A stretch of DNA of 64,000 nt from Tetmemena sp. SeJ-2015. Lineage: Eukaryota; Ciliophora; Spirotrichea; Sporadotrichida; Oxytrichidae. The notes under the pieces were generated by a model, which worked only from the letters and a program-made list of their open reading frames with translations, was not told the origin of the DNA and searched no databases. How positions within the stretch are numbered: the stretch's first letter is position 1; every line of letters begins with the position of its first letter. The position numbers and the translations under genes were made by a program. The DNA lies in NCBI GenBank assembly GCA_027382625.1, contig JAJKFJ010021845.1, positions 62,001 through 126,000 of the forward strand. Direction: 5' to 3'. This document shows, piece after piece, positions 1 through 10,023 of this stretch.

Positions 1-416
1 CCCGGATCGGTGACGCGCAGGGAATAGGTGCCGAATGCGCGCAGGCGGACGGGGCCGAATTCGGGGTCGCGGCACATGATGGGGTTTTTCGTGCCCCATT
101 TCAGGTCGTTGAAGCGGGTGGTCGAGACGAAGTAGATCTCGGATTTGAAGGGCGAGTTGAAGCCGTGGTCCCAGTGCTGCAACGTGGTGAGCAGCGGCAT
201 GTTGTTGGTCTGCAGCTCGTACAAACCCGGGCCGAACGTGTCGGCCAGCTGCCCCTCATGGATGAAGACCGCCGCCTGGCCTTCGCGCACCGTCAGCTTG
301 GCGCCCATCTTGATCGCCTGCCCGCGCCGGTCAAAGCGCCAGACCATCGTGTCGCGGGTGTCATCGGTCCAGTCGATGACGTCGATGAACTCGCCCTTGA
401 GGAAATCGAAGACCAT
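1..416 (-). CDS. SPFH-domain protein, C-terminus beyond window edge
   Basis: Reading from the ATG at 416 gives a protein that begins MVFDFLKGEFIDVIDW and continues with the motifs RDTMVWRF, GAKLTVREGQAAVFIHEG and FGPGLYELQTNNMP. These match the SPFH (stomatin/prohibitin-like, virion-core) family that Rhodobacterales carry beside TelA. The frame is open to base 1, so the gene is truncated only by the window. The sequence AAGGAC lies 7-8 bases before the ATG as ribosome binding site. Genes of this type are thought to form membrane-associated oligomeric scaffolds; the exact role is unknown. It is the last visible gene of a minus-strand cluster XpaC-TelA-DUF2927-SPFH. Confidence 0.75.
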   Translation of the reverse strand, partial: MVFDFLKGEFIDVIDWTDDTRDTMVWRFDRRGQAIKMGAKLTVREGQAAVFIHEGQLADTFGPGLYELQTNNMPLLTTLQHWDHGFNSPFKSEIYFVSTTRFNDLKWGTKNPIMCRDPEFGPVRLRAFGTYSLRVTDP

Positions 417-460
417 GGCTTTGTCCTTCCAATTCGCAATCAAAACCCGGAAATGCGGGT

Positions 461-1386
461 TCAACTGTTCCGCCCAAAGCCGGCGTGCAAGCGATTCCAC
501 GATGGGTCTGCCTCCGGCCCAGCCCGCATCCCCGGCCGCAGGGCCGGATCGTAAAGATGCGCAGCATCAAACTCGTCCTGCTGGTCAGCAGCGAGAATTC
601 CTCGTCATCGTTGAAGATCGAGGGCCGCGCCTTGGGACTGTCATTCGCAAGGCCCAGGCCCTGGGCGATCTCCTCATGAAAGCAGGACTGGCGCAGAAGA
701 TCAGGGTGCTCGGCGCGGACCACCGCGACGGCCCGGTTGTAAGCACCCGTGTTGCCGGGCGAGACCGCGTAGACCATGCAATAGGTCGTGCGCGGCATCT
801 GGGTGACATCGGAAATGTCGCGCGAGGACAAGCCCGGCATCGCGGCGGCAAGCTGCGGGGCCAGCGCCTCGCGTTCGTCTTCCGAGACGATGAAGATGGT
901 GAAATTGACATCGCCGTCGGCCAAGGCGATCGAATGGCCTGTTAGGCGCGCCAGATGCGCCAGATATGAGCCGATCCGTGCCCGGTCGGTGGCCTGCCGG
1001 TCGGGCGAAACCGAGGCGCCAAATCGCAGCCCGACCCGCACCGGCACTTGCCATTTGCGCAGGATCGAAGAGGTCTCGCCGCGCACGAAGCCGCCGCCCT
1101 GGCGCGAGTATTCGTCATACAGCGCCACGCGGAGGAAGTTCTCGGCCAGGATCGGTCGTAAGGCGTGTCCGGCCCGCCGCCATCGGTGCGCATCAGCCCT
1201 TCGGCCAGAAGCGCGCGCTGCACCTCGGCAAAATAGGCCCGGGCGGCGGCGGAATTTCGCCGTCACGGCCGGGGGCGCCGCACCGGCACCGGGCGCGGGC
1301 AGGAGGGGCAGAGACCAAGGCCGGATCGACGCAGCCCGACAGGGTCAGCCAGGGGCAAGTAGCAGAAAGCGAAGCGGATGCGTCAA
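461..1386 (-). CDS. DUF2927 lipoprotein, frameshifted
   Basis: The central part reads cleanly and carries the DUF2927 signature: ALYDEYSRQGG, FVRGETSSILRKW, VRVGLRFGASV, PRTTYCMVYAVSPG, AVAVVRAEHPDLLRQ, HEEIAQGLGLAND and ARPSIFNDDEEFSLL. The N-terminus lies in another frame and shows a lipoprotein signal (LLLAPG...LSGC) after a possible TTG start at 1386. Near 560-600 the frame changes again, giving DEFDAAHLYDPALRPGM. At least three indels are needed to join these pieces, so both ends are approximate; the stop given is the first one in the C-terminal frame. Function is unknown; the family is common in Rhodobacterales and here sits between TelA and SPFH genes. Confidence 0.72.
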
Positions 1387-1482
1387 GAAAGGTCTCGGTG
1401 CCGATGGTCAGGGGGAAGGTGCGGATGGGGCGGGGCGCGCGGCACGGCGCGCGTCTGGCCGAAGCCAGGGTCTTCGCGCAGT

Positions 1483-2591
1483 TCAGACCTCCATCTTGGT
1501 CAGACTCAACCTCGGCGGCGGCGCGCTTGCCTTGCCCTCATCGGCGATGCGCAGGCTGTCTCGATGGTTGCGATCAGCGTTTCATTGGCCTTCTTGACCG
1601 TCTCGATGTCGAAGATGCCGCGTTCCATCTCTTCGCGCACCACACGGTTGGCTTCGTTCAGGTTCTTGGCATTGGCCTCGAGCAGTTCATTGGTCAGGTC
1701 GCTTGCCTCGCGCACCGCCTCGGCCGCCTCGCGCGAACGCTGGATGGTGACCGCCTGCGCAAGCTGGGTTTCCCACAAGGGCACGGTGTTCACGAGCGTG
1801 GAGTTGATCTTGGTGATCAGGCTCTTGTCGTTTTCCTGCACCAGCCGGATCGAGGGCAGCGACTGCATCGTGACCTGGCGCGTCAGCTTCAGGTCATGCA
1901 CCCGGCGCTCCAGATCATCGCGGGCAGCGCGCAGGTCGCGCATTTCCTGGCTTTTCAGGATCTTGTCATTCGGCTGCGGCGGCGATTTCGGCCTCTTTCG
2001 CCGGATCACCTTGGCATCCACCTCGGCCAGCTTGGCCTCGCCCGCGGCGATGTAAAGGCCAGCTCGTTGTAGAAGGTCAGCGTCTTGGCATAAAGCAGTC
2101 AAGGCTCTTCACGTCCTTCAGAAGCTTGGTCTCATGGCCCAGAAGGTCATCGGTGATCTTGTCGATCTGGCCCTGCACCTGTTCGTATTGCGCGACGAAT
2201 TCGGCAAAGGGCGCGGCCTTGCCGCCAGGCGCTTTCCACCAGCTTGCCTCGCGGCGCAGGTCCAGTTCCTCGGCGGAGAAGCCGCGGATCGTGGTGACGA
2301 TCTCGCGCAAGCTGTCGCCTGCGGGGCCGACGTCCTTGTTCTTCACATCCTGCAGCATTTCCTGCGTGATGACCTGCAGTTCCGCCTGCGCGCCCGAGCC
2401 GAACGAGATGATCGACTGGGTGTTGACAGGTCCACCTCGGCCATGCGCTTGCGGATCTCGGCGGCTTGATCGGGAGAGGCGGCCTCAAGCGGCACGATTT
2501 CGCCCGAGGGTTCCGGCAGAAGGACGGCCGAGACTTTCTCGACCTCGGCCAGCAGGGTTTCGGCGTCGTTGCGGGTGGCGTCACTGGTCAT
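1483..2591 (-). CDS. telA: TelA/KlaA toxic anion resistance protein, frameshifted
   Basis: The start (MTSDATRNDAETLLAEVEKV, ATG at 2591, AAGGA upstream) and the long helical body (DELDLRREASWW-like, QYEQVQGQIDKI, LGHETKLLKDVKSLD, LKLTRQVTMQSLPSIRLVQ, STLVNTVPLWETQLAQAV, NELLEANAKNLNEANR) are those of TelA, a cytoplasmic coiled-coil protein linked to tellurite and other toxic-anion or envelope-stress tolerance. The gene reads in three pieces because of indels near 2410-2430, 2080 and 1580. About 350-370 residues in total, the family's usual length. It follows the XpaC gene by 60 bp on the same strand, an arrangement found repeatedly in this order, so the two are likely co-transcribed. Confidence 0.85.
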
Positions 2592-2651
2592 GGCCTGATC
2601 CTTCTGGATGGGGCGGCACTGCCGCTGTCTGACAGATGCGGCGCGGGGCCG

Positions 2652-3562
2652 CTAGCGGGTCTCGAACTTAAGCCGGTCGCGCAACACCGATATTTCAATA
2701 TCCAGATCGCTGTGATCGTTTTCCAGGAGCGCCTTGGAGCGATCGGCGAAAGTGGTTTCAAGATCGGTGAGCAGCGCCTCGTAATCGGCGCGGGCCTTGG
2801 GGTCTTTGCTATTTGCCCAGAGATCGGCGAACTTGACTGTCGCGTCGCGGGCGCCGGACAAATAGACCGACAGGTATTTGCGCGCGGCGGTCAGGTCGCC
2901 GGGGTCGCCCTCGACCGTGCGGAACAGGGCGCGGCCGATTGAGCGAACGTATCGACGCGCGACTCAAGCGTGGCATCGCCTGCGCGCAGGATCGCATCCT
3001 TCATCTGGGCAAGGGTCTTTTCCGCCTCGGAGACCGCGCGGGCGACCCTGTCGTCTGGAAACGGTCGATGCCTTCCATCCCCTTGTCGTTCCACGGATCT
3101 GCGCCGAAAGCGCCGAAATGCAGACCCGCGCCGATCAGCCCATAGATCAGCGGAATCAGCGTGACGCCCTGACCGATGATCCCACCCAGCGCCAGGGCGA
3201 GGCCGGTCACCACCGCACCAGCCGCAAGGCGCGGAAAGGCCGGACGGCGGGCGACCTTGCGGGCGTCGAAGGCGGCGCGGGCGCGCATTCCTTCGCGGGT
3301 CAGCCAGGCGGCAAGGATCAGCGCGCCCCCGGCCAGAAGACCCAGAAGCATGGCCGATGGCGCGTCGCCGAAAGCGGGGAACAGGAAGGCGAAGGACAGA
3401 AGGAACAGCAGATAGGCCCGCCATTCGCCGGGCGCGCTTCCCTCGGGCCGCGCCACAGGCACGCTGTCCCAGGAAAGGGCCGGTTCGGGGCGAGTTTCTC
3501 GGGACGACGCCCGCGCTGCCGCCCTGACCGGGGCTGTATTTGCCGCCATAGCGTTTGGCCAT
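2652..3562 (-). CDS. XpaC-like 5-bromo-4-chloroindolyl phosphate hydrolysis family protein, frameshifted
   Basis: The protein starts MAKRYGGKYSPGQ, followed after an indel by a hydrophobic pair of segments (YLLFLLSFAFLFPAFGD, MLLGLLAGGALILAAWL) and a third (LAAGAVVTGLALALGGIIGQ). It ends in a charged helical domain containing KFADLWANSKDPKARADYEA and DIEISVLRDRLKFETR. This plan (membrane anchor plus coiled C-terminal domain) and the position just before telA are those of the XpaC family. The family name comes from an indirect phenotype and does not prove phosphatase activity. Indels lie near 3500-3530 and 2940-3050. The 3563-3806 interval upstream holds no gene I can support. Confidence 0.68.
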
Positions 3563-3806
3563 CAACATGCCCCCGACCGGCGATGTAAAGGATCAGGCCG
3601 CAGAAGCGCCAGGAGAGGGTACGAAGGCCGGTCTCGACATGGCCGCTTTCTCGAACGGTTCAGGGTCTCGTCACGCGTCGGGTGATCCTAGCGGATGGAT
3701 TTTCGCCTTGCCAGCAAAGAGGCAGGCGGGGCAGGGGAATGGGCGGGAATTCTCCCCCTTGCGCGGCGCCGGGGCGCGGATGCAGGCACCCCGGTCTTTC
3801 CAGTGC

Positions 3807-5004
3807 CTATTTCCGCCGCGGCCCGCCTGCGGGTGCATTGCGCGTTGGCGCATTGCGGGTGGCAGGCTTGCGGCTGGCGGGTTTCGCCGCGGGCTTTGGC
3901 TTGGCCGCGATCGTTTCGCCCGTCTTCGCAGGACCCTTGCCATAGGGCTTTGCGGCAGGTTTGGCTGTGCTGGCGGTGGCGGGCCTTGCCGGGCGGGCGG
4001 CGGTCTTGTGTCCAGGTGCGGCACCTTCCTCGCCCGGCAGGCGGGGCCGCACCGCTTCTTTCCAGGCTGAGGACAGGCTGCGCACCCCGTCGCCCGGCTT
4101 TTGCGGCTTGGGCAGGGGATTGCGCGGGGAGGGGGTCATCTCGACGGCGGGCTTGCCCGCGCCGCGCGGGCCGGGTTTCGCGGCTGCCTTGCCGCCAGGA
4201 GCGGCGGTAGGCCGCACCGGAACCCTGTGCGAGGTCCGCTTTGGCCTGGCCGGGCCGGTGGTGTCCTATGCTCCTCGGGCGAAAGGCCCAACTGGTCGCG
4301 CAGGACCTTGGGGCGCACTTCCTCGACTTCGCCGGGCTGCAATTCGCCCAGGCGGAAGGGCCCGTAAGAGGTGCGGATCAGCCGGTTTGACGTAAAGCCC
4401 GATCGCGTTCATGGCGCGGCGGATCTCGCGGTTCTTGCCTTCGCGCAGGCCGACGGTCAGCCAGGCATTCGCACCCTGCACCCGGTCCAGCACGACATGC
4501 ATCGGCTGGAATTTCTCGCCATCGACCACAATGCCCTTGCGCAGCGGATCAAGGTCGGGATCGACCGGATTGCCGTTCACGCGCACGCGATATTTGCGCA
4601 GCCAGCCGGTCGAGGGCAGCTCTAGCCGCCGCTTCAACTCCCCATCATTGGTCAAAAGCAGCAGACCCTCGGAGTTGAGGTCGAGGCGGCCGATGGACAT
4701 GACGCGGGGCATGTCTTCGGGCAGGTGGTCGAACACCGTCTCGCGGCCCTTTTCATCCGAGGCCGAGGTCACCAGCCCCTCTGGCTTGTAGTAAAGCCAG
4801 AGCCGCGCCGGTTCTGCAACACCGCGCGCTCCGCGTGTCGCCTTGCGGTACGTTCAGCGCCGGCTGATGCGTGACCAGCAGCGGCCTCGCCCGCTCGATC
4901 AGCCTTTCGCCTCGCCCGCGAGCGATGCCGCGGGGACAGGCCTTGGCGATGCGTTCGCTTCGGGCGTCGCGGCGGCTGCGCTTGGGGTTGATTTGGTCGG
5001 CCAT
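3807..5004 (-). CDS. rluB: 23S rRNA pseudouridine synthase, RluB/RsuA family, frameshifted
   Basis: The catalytic domain reads clearly: RVMSIGRLDLNSEGLLLLT contains the GRLD motif with the catalytic aspartate, followed by LRKYRVRVNG, DPDLDPLRKGIVVDGE and LREGKNREIRRAMNAIGL. The N-terminus (MADQINPKRSRRDARSERIA, ATG at 5004) should enter an S4 RNA-binding domain, but 4800-4930 is broken by several indels. After the synthase domain comes a basic tail rich in Lys, Pro and Ala (about 3807-4217), typical of alphaproteobacterial RluB. RluB-type enzymes convert one uridine of 23S rRNA to pseudouridine during ribosome assembly. The substrate position is inferred from the family only. Confidence 0.85.
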
Positions 5005-5093
5005 CCGGGGAAACCTTTCGCGGGCGGAGAACGCGCCCCGGGGTTTTCGACCCCCGGACCCCCGAGAATAATTTGAGCCAGGATGAAGGTGCA

Positions 5094-5559
5094 ATGAGCG
5101 GTTTCCGGTCTTTCATGGAAGCGGCGCTGGACGAGGCGCGGGCGGCGGCGGCGCGGGGCGAGGTGCCGATCGGCGCGGTTGTGGTCTCGCCAGACGGGAC
5201 AGTGGTGGCGCGGGCGGGCAACCGGACGCGCGAGTTGACCGATCCCACGGCCCATGCCGAGATGCTGGCGATCCGCGCGGCCTGTGCGGCGGCGGGGTCG
5301 GAACGGCTGGGGGGGCATGACCTTTACGTCACGCTCGAACCCTGCCCGATGTGCGCGGCGGCGATTTCGTTCGCCCGGGTGGCGCGGCTTTACTATGCGG
5401 CGGCGGACCCGAAATCGGGCGGGTGGCGCAGGGGGCGCGGGTGTTTTCGCATCCGCAATGCACCTGCGCCCGAAATCTATGACGGGATCGGCGGGGCAGA
5501 GGCGGAGCTTCTGTTGAAAGAGTTCTTTGCCGCGCGGCGCCGGTCAGGACGGGACTTGA
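5094..5559 (+). CDS. tadA: tRNA-specific adenosine deaminase TadA
   Basis: Cytidine-deaminase-fold enzyme that makes inosine at the wobble base of tRNA-Arg(ACG). The zinc and proton-shuttle motifs are intact: THAEML-type HAE (PTAHAEMLAIR) and PCPMC (TLEPCPMCAAAIS). The start is the ATG at 5094 (MSGFRSFMEAALDEAR); the upstream ATG at 5073 is less likely. Between about 5425 and 5470 two indels cancel each other: shifting the frame there restores the family sequence GGVAQGARVFSHPQC, while the frame as written gives an unrelated stretch. Length is about 150 residues, as usual. It converges with panE, and the last bases overlap the panE end. Confidence 0.85.
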
Positions 5560-6442
5560 GCGTTTCGGCCAGTTTCACCATGACCAAAAGCGCCCGGTTG
5601 ACCGGGGCAGAAAGGCCAAGCGCCTCGGCCGGCGCAGCACCTCGCCATTCAATGGGTCGATCTCGGTCCTGCGGCCGCGCATCATGTCCTGCGCGTCGAG
5701 GAGTATTGCGCCTGCATCTGGAGGCGATGCCTGCGGCCATCTGCATGAGATTGCCGGGCAGGGCGATGCCTGAGGCTTCGGCCACGGCCCGCACCTCGGC
5801 GATGATGTCGGCCATCATGGCATAGGCGCCGGGCTGGGCGGCGATGATGCCATAGGGCTGGCGCGTCAGGGCGGACAGCGCGTTGAAGGCGCAATTGATG
5901 GTGAATTTCACCCATTGCGCGACCCGGGCCTGATCCGAGACCTCGACCTTGATGCCAGCACCGCGCATCGTGGCGGCGGCTTCTTCGGCCCCGGGACCGG
6001 GCGCGAAGATCAATTCGCCCCGCCCGTGATGACGGACATGGCCCGGCCCGGCCACATCGGTTGCGACATAGACCACGGCGGCGATAACCGGGCGGTTCAG
6101 CGCCGCAGAAAGCACTTCGGGGTTGGAGATGCCGTTCTGGAAGGACAGGATGGTGGCATCGGGCGCGAGATGTGGGGCGATCTGGCGCGCGCCTCTGCAC
6201 TGTCGCCGGATTTCACCGCGACGATGACGATCTTGGCGCCGGACGGCGGCGGGGTCGGCAAATGGCGGCCAGCGGCACACTGATCTGCTGGCCCGCTTTT
6301 TCAAGGATCAGGCCGCGCTCCGTTACCGCCTGGGCCAGAGCAGGGCGCCGATCAGGTGACGGGCAGGCCCGCAAGCGCCAGTTCGGCGCCGTAATAGCAG
6401 CCGACGGCGCCGGCCCCCATATCGCGATCTTCGCTGGGTCAT
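5543..6442 (-). CDS. panE: 2-dehydropantoate 2-reductase, frameshifted
   Basis: NADPH-dependent reductase making pantoate for coenzyme A. After the ATG at 6442 the DNA encodes, with one base shift, a Rossmann motif KIAIWGAGAVGCYYGAEL. The middle reads DATILSFQNGISNPEVL, VVYVATDVAGPG, GELIFAPGPG and VAQWVKFTINCAFNALSALT, the ketopantoate reductase C-domain with the conserved Lys and Asn of the active site. The C-terminus reads SAPVNRALLVMVKLAETL. Breaks lie near 6400, 6250 and 5650-5720. No other pantothenate gene is adjacent; the PanB-like gene at 44849 is far away and is probably not the biosynthetic partner. Confidence 0.83.
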
Positions 6443-6545
6443 GGGGATCTCCTGTTCTCGGGCCGCGGGCGGCACGATAGGCCGCCCCCTGTGCAAGCGA
6501 TACCCTTACAGGTGATCGGATCCATCACCCCATGCTCGATCAGCG

Positions 6546-7202
6546 TCACGCTGCGGGCAGACCCGAGCGCAGTTCCGCCGTGTCCTGGGCCAGAAGCGGG
6601 AAGGTCTTGTAGTGGCAGGGGATCACCCATCGGAAGTTGAAATACTTGCGCGCAGCCCAGGCGGCGCGGGCCATGTCCATCGTGTAATGGCCGCCGCAGC
6701 ACAGGATGCCGATATCGGGCTGGTGCAACTCGGCCATCCAGGCCATGTCGGCCATGATGTCGGTATCTCCCGACAGATAGATCGTATGGCCTTCGCCCGA
6801 GATCATGAAACCGGCCGCCGAACCTGCGGGCAGCAGGCCCTTGCCGGCAAAGTCGATCGAGGCGGAATGCGTGGCGTTGACCATGGTCACCTTGGCGCCG
6901 TTCAGCGCCAGGGTGCCGCCCTTGCCAAAGCCGATCGTCTCGCACGCGCCCTGGGCATTCAGCCATTCCGAGACCTCATGGATGCAGCAGACGGCGATTC
7001 CCTTTTCCTTGGCGATGGCGGCGGCATCGGCGGCGTGATCGCCATGGGCATGGGTCAAAAGCACATGAGTCGCGCCTTCAAGCGCCTGGTCCCGTTGCGC
7101 CTGCGGAAACATCGGGTTTCCCGTCAGCCAAGGGTCGACCAGCAGCACGGCCTGTTCGATGACGATGCGAAAGCCGGAATGGCCCAGCCAGGTGATTTCC
7201 AT
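6546..7202 (-). CDS. UPF0173-type metal-dependent hydrolase
   Basis: Metallo-beta-lactamase-fold protein. The start MEITWLGHSGFRI (ATG at 7202) is chosen over the ATG at 7235 because AAGGAGA lies at good distance before it. The metal-binding motif reads THAHGDHAADA; further conserved parts are VDPWLTGNP, NATHSASIDF, GDTDIMADMAWM and IPCHYKTFPLL. These match the UPF0173 (YtkL-like) family, about 230 residues, whose physiological substrate is not established. The written frame stops at 6546, but the last expected strand (VTLIEHGVMDPIT) is found in the next frame, so an indel near 6550 may hide the true C-terminus around 6500. Confidence 0.82.
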   Translation of the reverse strand: MEITWLGHSGFRIVIEQAVLLVDPWLTGNPMFPQAQRDQALEGATHVLLTHAHGDHAADAAAIAKEKGIAVCCIHEVSEWLNAQGACETIGFGKGGTLALNGAKVTMVNATHSASIDFAGKGLLPAGSAAGFMISGEGHTIYLSGDTDIMADMAWMAELHQPDIGILCCGGHYTMDMARAAWAARKYFNFRWVIPCHYKTFPLLAQDTAELRSGLPAA

Positions 7203-7235
7203 CTTGCGTCTCCTTTTCGCGATCAGCTCGCGCAA

Positions 7236-7262
7236 GTTTTTGACAAAATTGTCTAAATGATA
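7236..7262. promoter_or_regulatory. AT-rich inverted repeat between divergent genes
   Basis: The segment holds GACAA-AA-TTGTC (7242-7253), a two-arm inverted repeat inside an unusually AT-rich stretch of this GC-rich genome. It lies about 40 bp upstream of the UPF0173 hydrolase gene and about 200 bp before the ceramidase-like gene on the other strand. It could be an operator or part of a promoter; nothing in the sequence identifies the regulator. Confidence 0.3.
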
Positions 7263-7454
7263 CTTGGGCCCGTAGGGGGGCGCCCTGCGGCAATCCGCAT
7301 GGCGTCACGCACACCTTGTCTATGGCGCCGGGCATCCCCGGCGCGGCTGTGCGTCTGACACAGCCGGTATCGACCAGTTGAGGGGCTGACGCAACCCGCG
7401 CGGCAGTATAAACTGGGCTTGTATGTCTGTGTGTGCGCCGAAAGGCTGTTTGCC

Positions 7455-8097
7455 GTGTTTGTAACGATTGACGCTTATTGTGAGCGCCATGGGCCGGGCC
7501 TGTGGCAGGAACCGCTGAATATGCTCGCCTGTCTGGCGTTGCTTTTGGCATCTCTGTGGCTGGCGCGACGCCTGTCGCAGAATCCGCCCTATCGACGTCT
7601 TGCATTTGCTCTTGCCGCCGTGGCCGTTGGGGGGCTTTTCCTCCATGGCTTTGCCATCGTGGCGACGCAGGTGCTGGGTCTGGGCACGGTCGCGATTTTC
7701 GCCGTCCTGGCGATTCATCGTTTGTCGCAGGATCTGCTGGACCTGAGCCCGCTGCAGGGCGCTTTTGGTGACGGCCATCTTCCTGCCCTTCACATTGTCT
7801 GCCATTCCCTTGATGGCCCTGGCAAAGGGCGCGCTGGGCAGTCTGGGGCTTGCGCCCTTCCCGATCCTGCTGTTGGGCATGGCGGCGGTGACGCAATTGC
7901 GCAACCTGCCCTTGGCCGGCGAGTTTCTGTTGGCAGGCGCCGGACTTGCGGCGGCAGTGGTTTTCCGTGGACTGGACCGGCCGCTCTGCGCGGCTGTCCC
8001 GACGGGCACGCATTTTCTGTATATATTGCTGGCGGGCGCGGTCCTTCTGCGGCTTGTGGCTGTCACGTCGCGCCACGCGCTTGCAGCCCGGGGCTAA
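7455..8097 (+). CDS. Ceramidase-family integral membrane protein, one frameshift
   Basis: The start IDAYCERHGPGLWQEPLN and the motifs GLFLHGFAI, FRGLDRPLCAAVPTGTHFL fit the alkaline ceramidase (aPHC/CREST) family, with about six or seven hydrophobic segments. The reading frame changes near 7765, and the second half begins LVTAIFLPFTLSAIP. A GTG at 7455 is used as start; an ATG at 7419 in the same frame is possible. In the family the C-terminal motif is normally GTHFxWHxL with two metal-binding histidines four residues apart. Here it reads GTHFLYILL, so the second histidine is isoleucine. The codons (TAT ATA) make a single base error an unlikely cause. Hydrolase activity is therefore doubtful. 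Confidence 0.62.
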
Positions 8098-8177
8098 AGG
8101 CGGCTAAAGGGGGCGGAACCCTGCCAAAGCCGCCCGGCCCGTCCGGGAGACCCCGCAAGATCTCTGGGAGACCCCTG

Positions 8178-8463
8178 ATGTCGATCGACATTGATACGGC
8201 GCGCAAAGTCGCCAAGCTGGCGCGGATCCGCGTCGAGGAAGAGGCGCTGCCGGCGCTGGCCAGCGAATTGTCGGGCATCCTGACCTTCATGGAACAGCTC
8301 AACGAGGTGGATGTGACGGGGTTGAACCCATGGTCAGCGTCACCGCCGATGCGGCTGAAACGCGGCCAGATGTGGTGACGGATGGCGCGATGCAGGAGCC
8401 AGTCCTAAGAACGCGCCCGATGCGCGCGAAGGGTTCTTTGCCGTGCCGAAGGTGGTGGAATGA
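8178..8463 (+). CDS. gatC: Glutamyl-tRNA(Gln)/Asp-tRNA(Asn) amidotransferase subunit C
   Basis: Small scaffold subunit of the GatCAB complex, which converts mischarged Glu-tRNA(Gln) to Gln-tRNA(Gln) in the cytoplasm. It starts [19 protein letters not shown] and contains [20 protein letters not shown]. An indel near 8330 shifts the frame; the expected tail then reads [17 protein letters not shown] and [10 protein letters not shown] before the TGA at 8461-8463. The stop overlaps the gatA start in an ATGA junction, which points to translational coupling. Length is about 95 residues, as normal. Confidence 0.9.
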
Positions 8464-9962
8464 GCGCGAATACCTGGACCATCGCCGCCGCACGCGACGC
8501 GCTGCGCAAGGGCGAGATTTCGGCCGTCGACCTGACCATGTCCTGCCTGACGGCCATCGACGCCGCCGACGACCTTGGCGCATTTGTCCACAAGACCCCC
8601 GATATCGCGCTGGATCAGGCCCGCGCCGCCGATGCGCGCCTTGCGTCGGGCGACGCGCCCGCCATGTGCGGCATCCCCCTGGGCATCAAGGATCTGTTCG
8701 CGACCAAGGGCGTGGCGACACAGGCGGCCTCGAACATCCTCAAGGGGTTCAAGCCCGAATATGAATCGACGGTCACCACCAAGCTTTTCGATGCGGGCGC
8801 GGTGATGCTGGGCAAGCTCAACATGGACGAATTCGCGATGGGCAGCTCGAATGAAAGCGCCTGTTACGGCAATGCCGTGAACCCCTGGCGTGCCAAGGGA
8901 TCTAACACGCTGCTGACGCCGGGCGGGTCTTCGGGCGGTTCGGCCTCGGCCGTGGCGGCCGACCTGTGCCTGGCGGCGACCGGCACCGACACGGGCGGAT
9001 CGATCCGCCAGCCTGCCGCCTTTACCGGCATCGTCGGCATCAAGCCGACCTATGGCCGCGTCAGCCGTTGGGGCGTGGTGGCCTTTGCCTCCTCGCTCGA
9101 TCAGGCCGGCCCGATGACCAAATCGGTCCGCGACGCGGCGATCTTCCTTGGCGCGATGTCGGGCCATGACCCGAAGGATTCCACCTCTGCCGACCTTGCC
9201 GTGCCCGATTTCGAGGCGGCGCTGACCGGCGACATCCGCGGCAAGGTGATCGGCATCCCGCGCGAATACCGGCTGGATGGCATTCCGGCGGAAATCGACG
9301 CGCTCTGGACGCGCGGCATCGAGATGATGCGCGATGCGGGCGCCGAAGTGCGCGACATCAGCCTGCCGCATACGAAATATGCGTTGCCCGCCTATTATGT
9401 CATCGCGCCGGCGGAAGCCTCGTCGAACCTCGCCCGCTACGACGGCGTGCGCTACGGCCACCGCGCCACGCTCTCGGCGGGTGACGGCATCACCGAGATG
9501 TATGAAAAGACCCGCGCCGAAGGCTTCGGCCCCGAAGGTGCAGCGCCGCATCATGGTCGGAACCTACGTTCTGTCCGCAGGCTTCTACGACGCCTATTAC
9601 AACCGCGCGCGCAAGGTGCGGGCGCTGATCAAAGCGCGATTTCGAGACCGTCTTCGAGAAGGCGTCGATGCGATCCTGGACGCCTGCGACGCCCTCCTCG
9701 CTTTCCCCGGGTGGGCGCGATGTCGACGGCGTCCCCGGTCGAGATGTACCTCAAAGGGGATTGTCTTCACCGTGACGGTTGAACCTCGCCGGTCTGCCGG
9801 GGATGGGCCGTGCCGGTGGGGCTGGAAAGGGCGCGGGGGCCTGCCCCTGGGGTTTGCAATTGATCGGCAAGCCCTGGGACGAGGCGGGGCTGCTCAATCA
9901 GGGCCTATGTGCTGGAGAGCGCGCGGCGGGTTTTTGTGGCAAAGCGGAAAAAATGGTGGTAA
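8460..9962 (+). CDS. gatA: Glutamyl-tRNA(Gln)/Asp-tRNA(Asn) amidotransferase subunit A, frameshifted at the end
   Basis: Amidase-signature enzyme that releases ammonia from glutamine for tRNA transamidation. The catalytic residues are visible: Lys77 in [10 protein letters not shown], the cis-serine Ser157 in [10 protein letters not shown] and the nucleophile Ser181 in [12 protein letters not shown]. The first 360 residues read without a break. Indels near 9535, 9640-9720, 9765, 9825 and 9905 scatter the rest ([47 protein letters not shown]) over three frames. The stop is taken as TAA 9960-9962. gatB is not in the window. Confidence 0.88.
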
Positions 9963-10023
9963 GGGGGGGAAAAAGGGTGCTTCGCGCCCGTGATCCTTGC
10001 CATATTGATTACAGGCCCCGCCG

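Noticed and set aside
461..2591. DUF2927 and telA as true pseudogenes
   Set aside because: Breaks are single-base shifts with conserved sequence continuing directly in another frame, as in essential genes of this window, so sequence error is the simpler reading.
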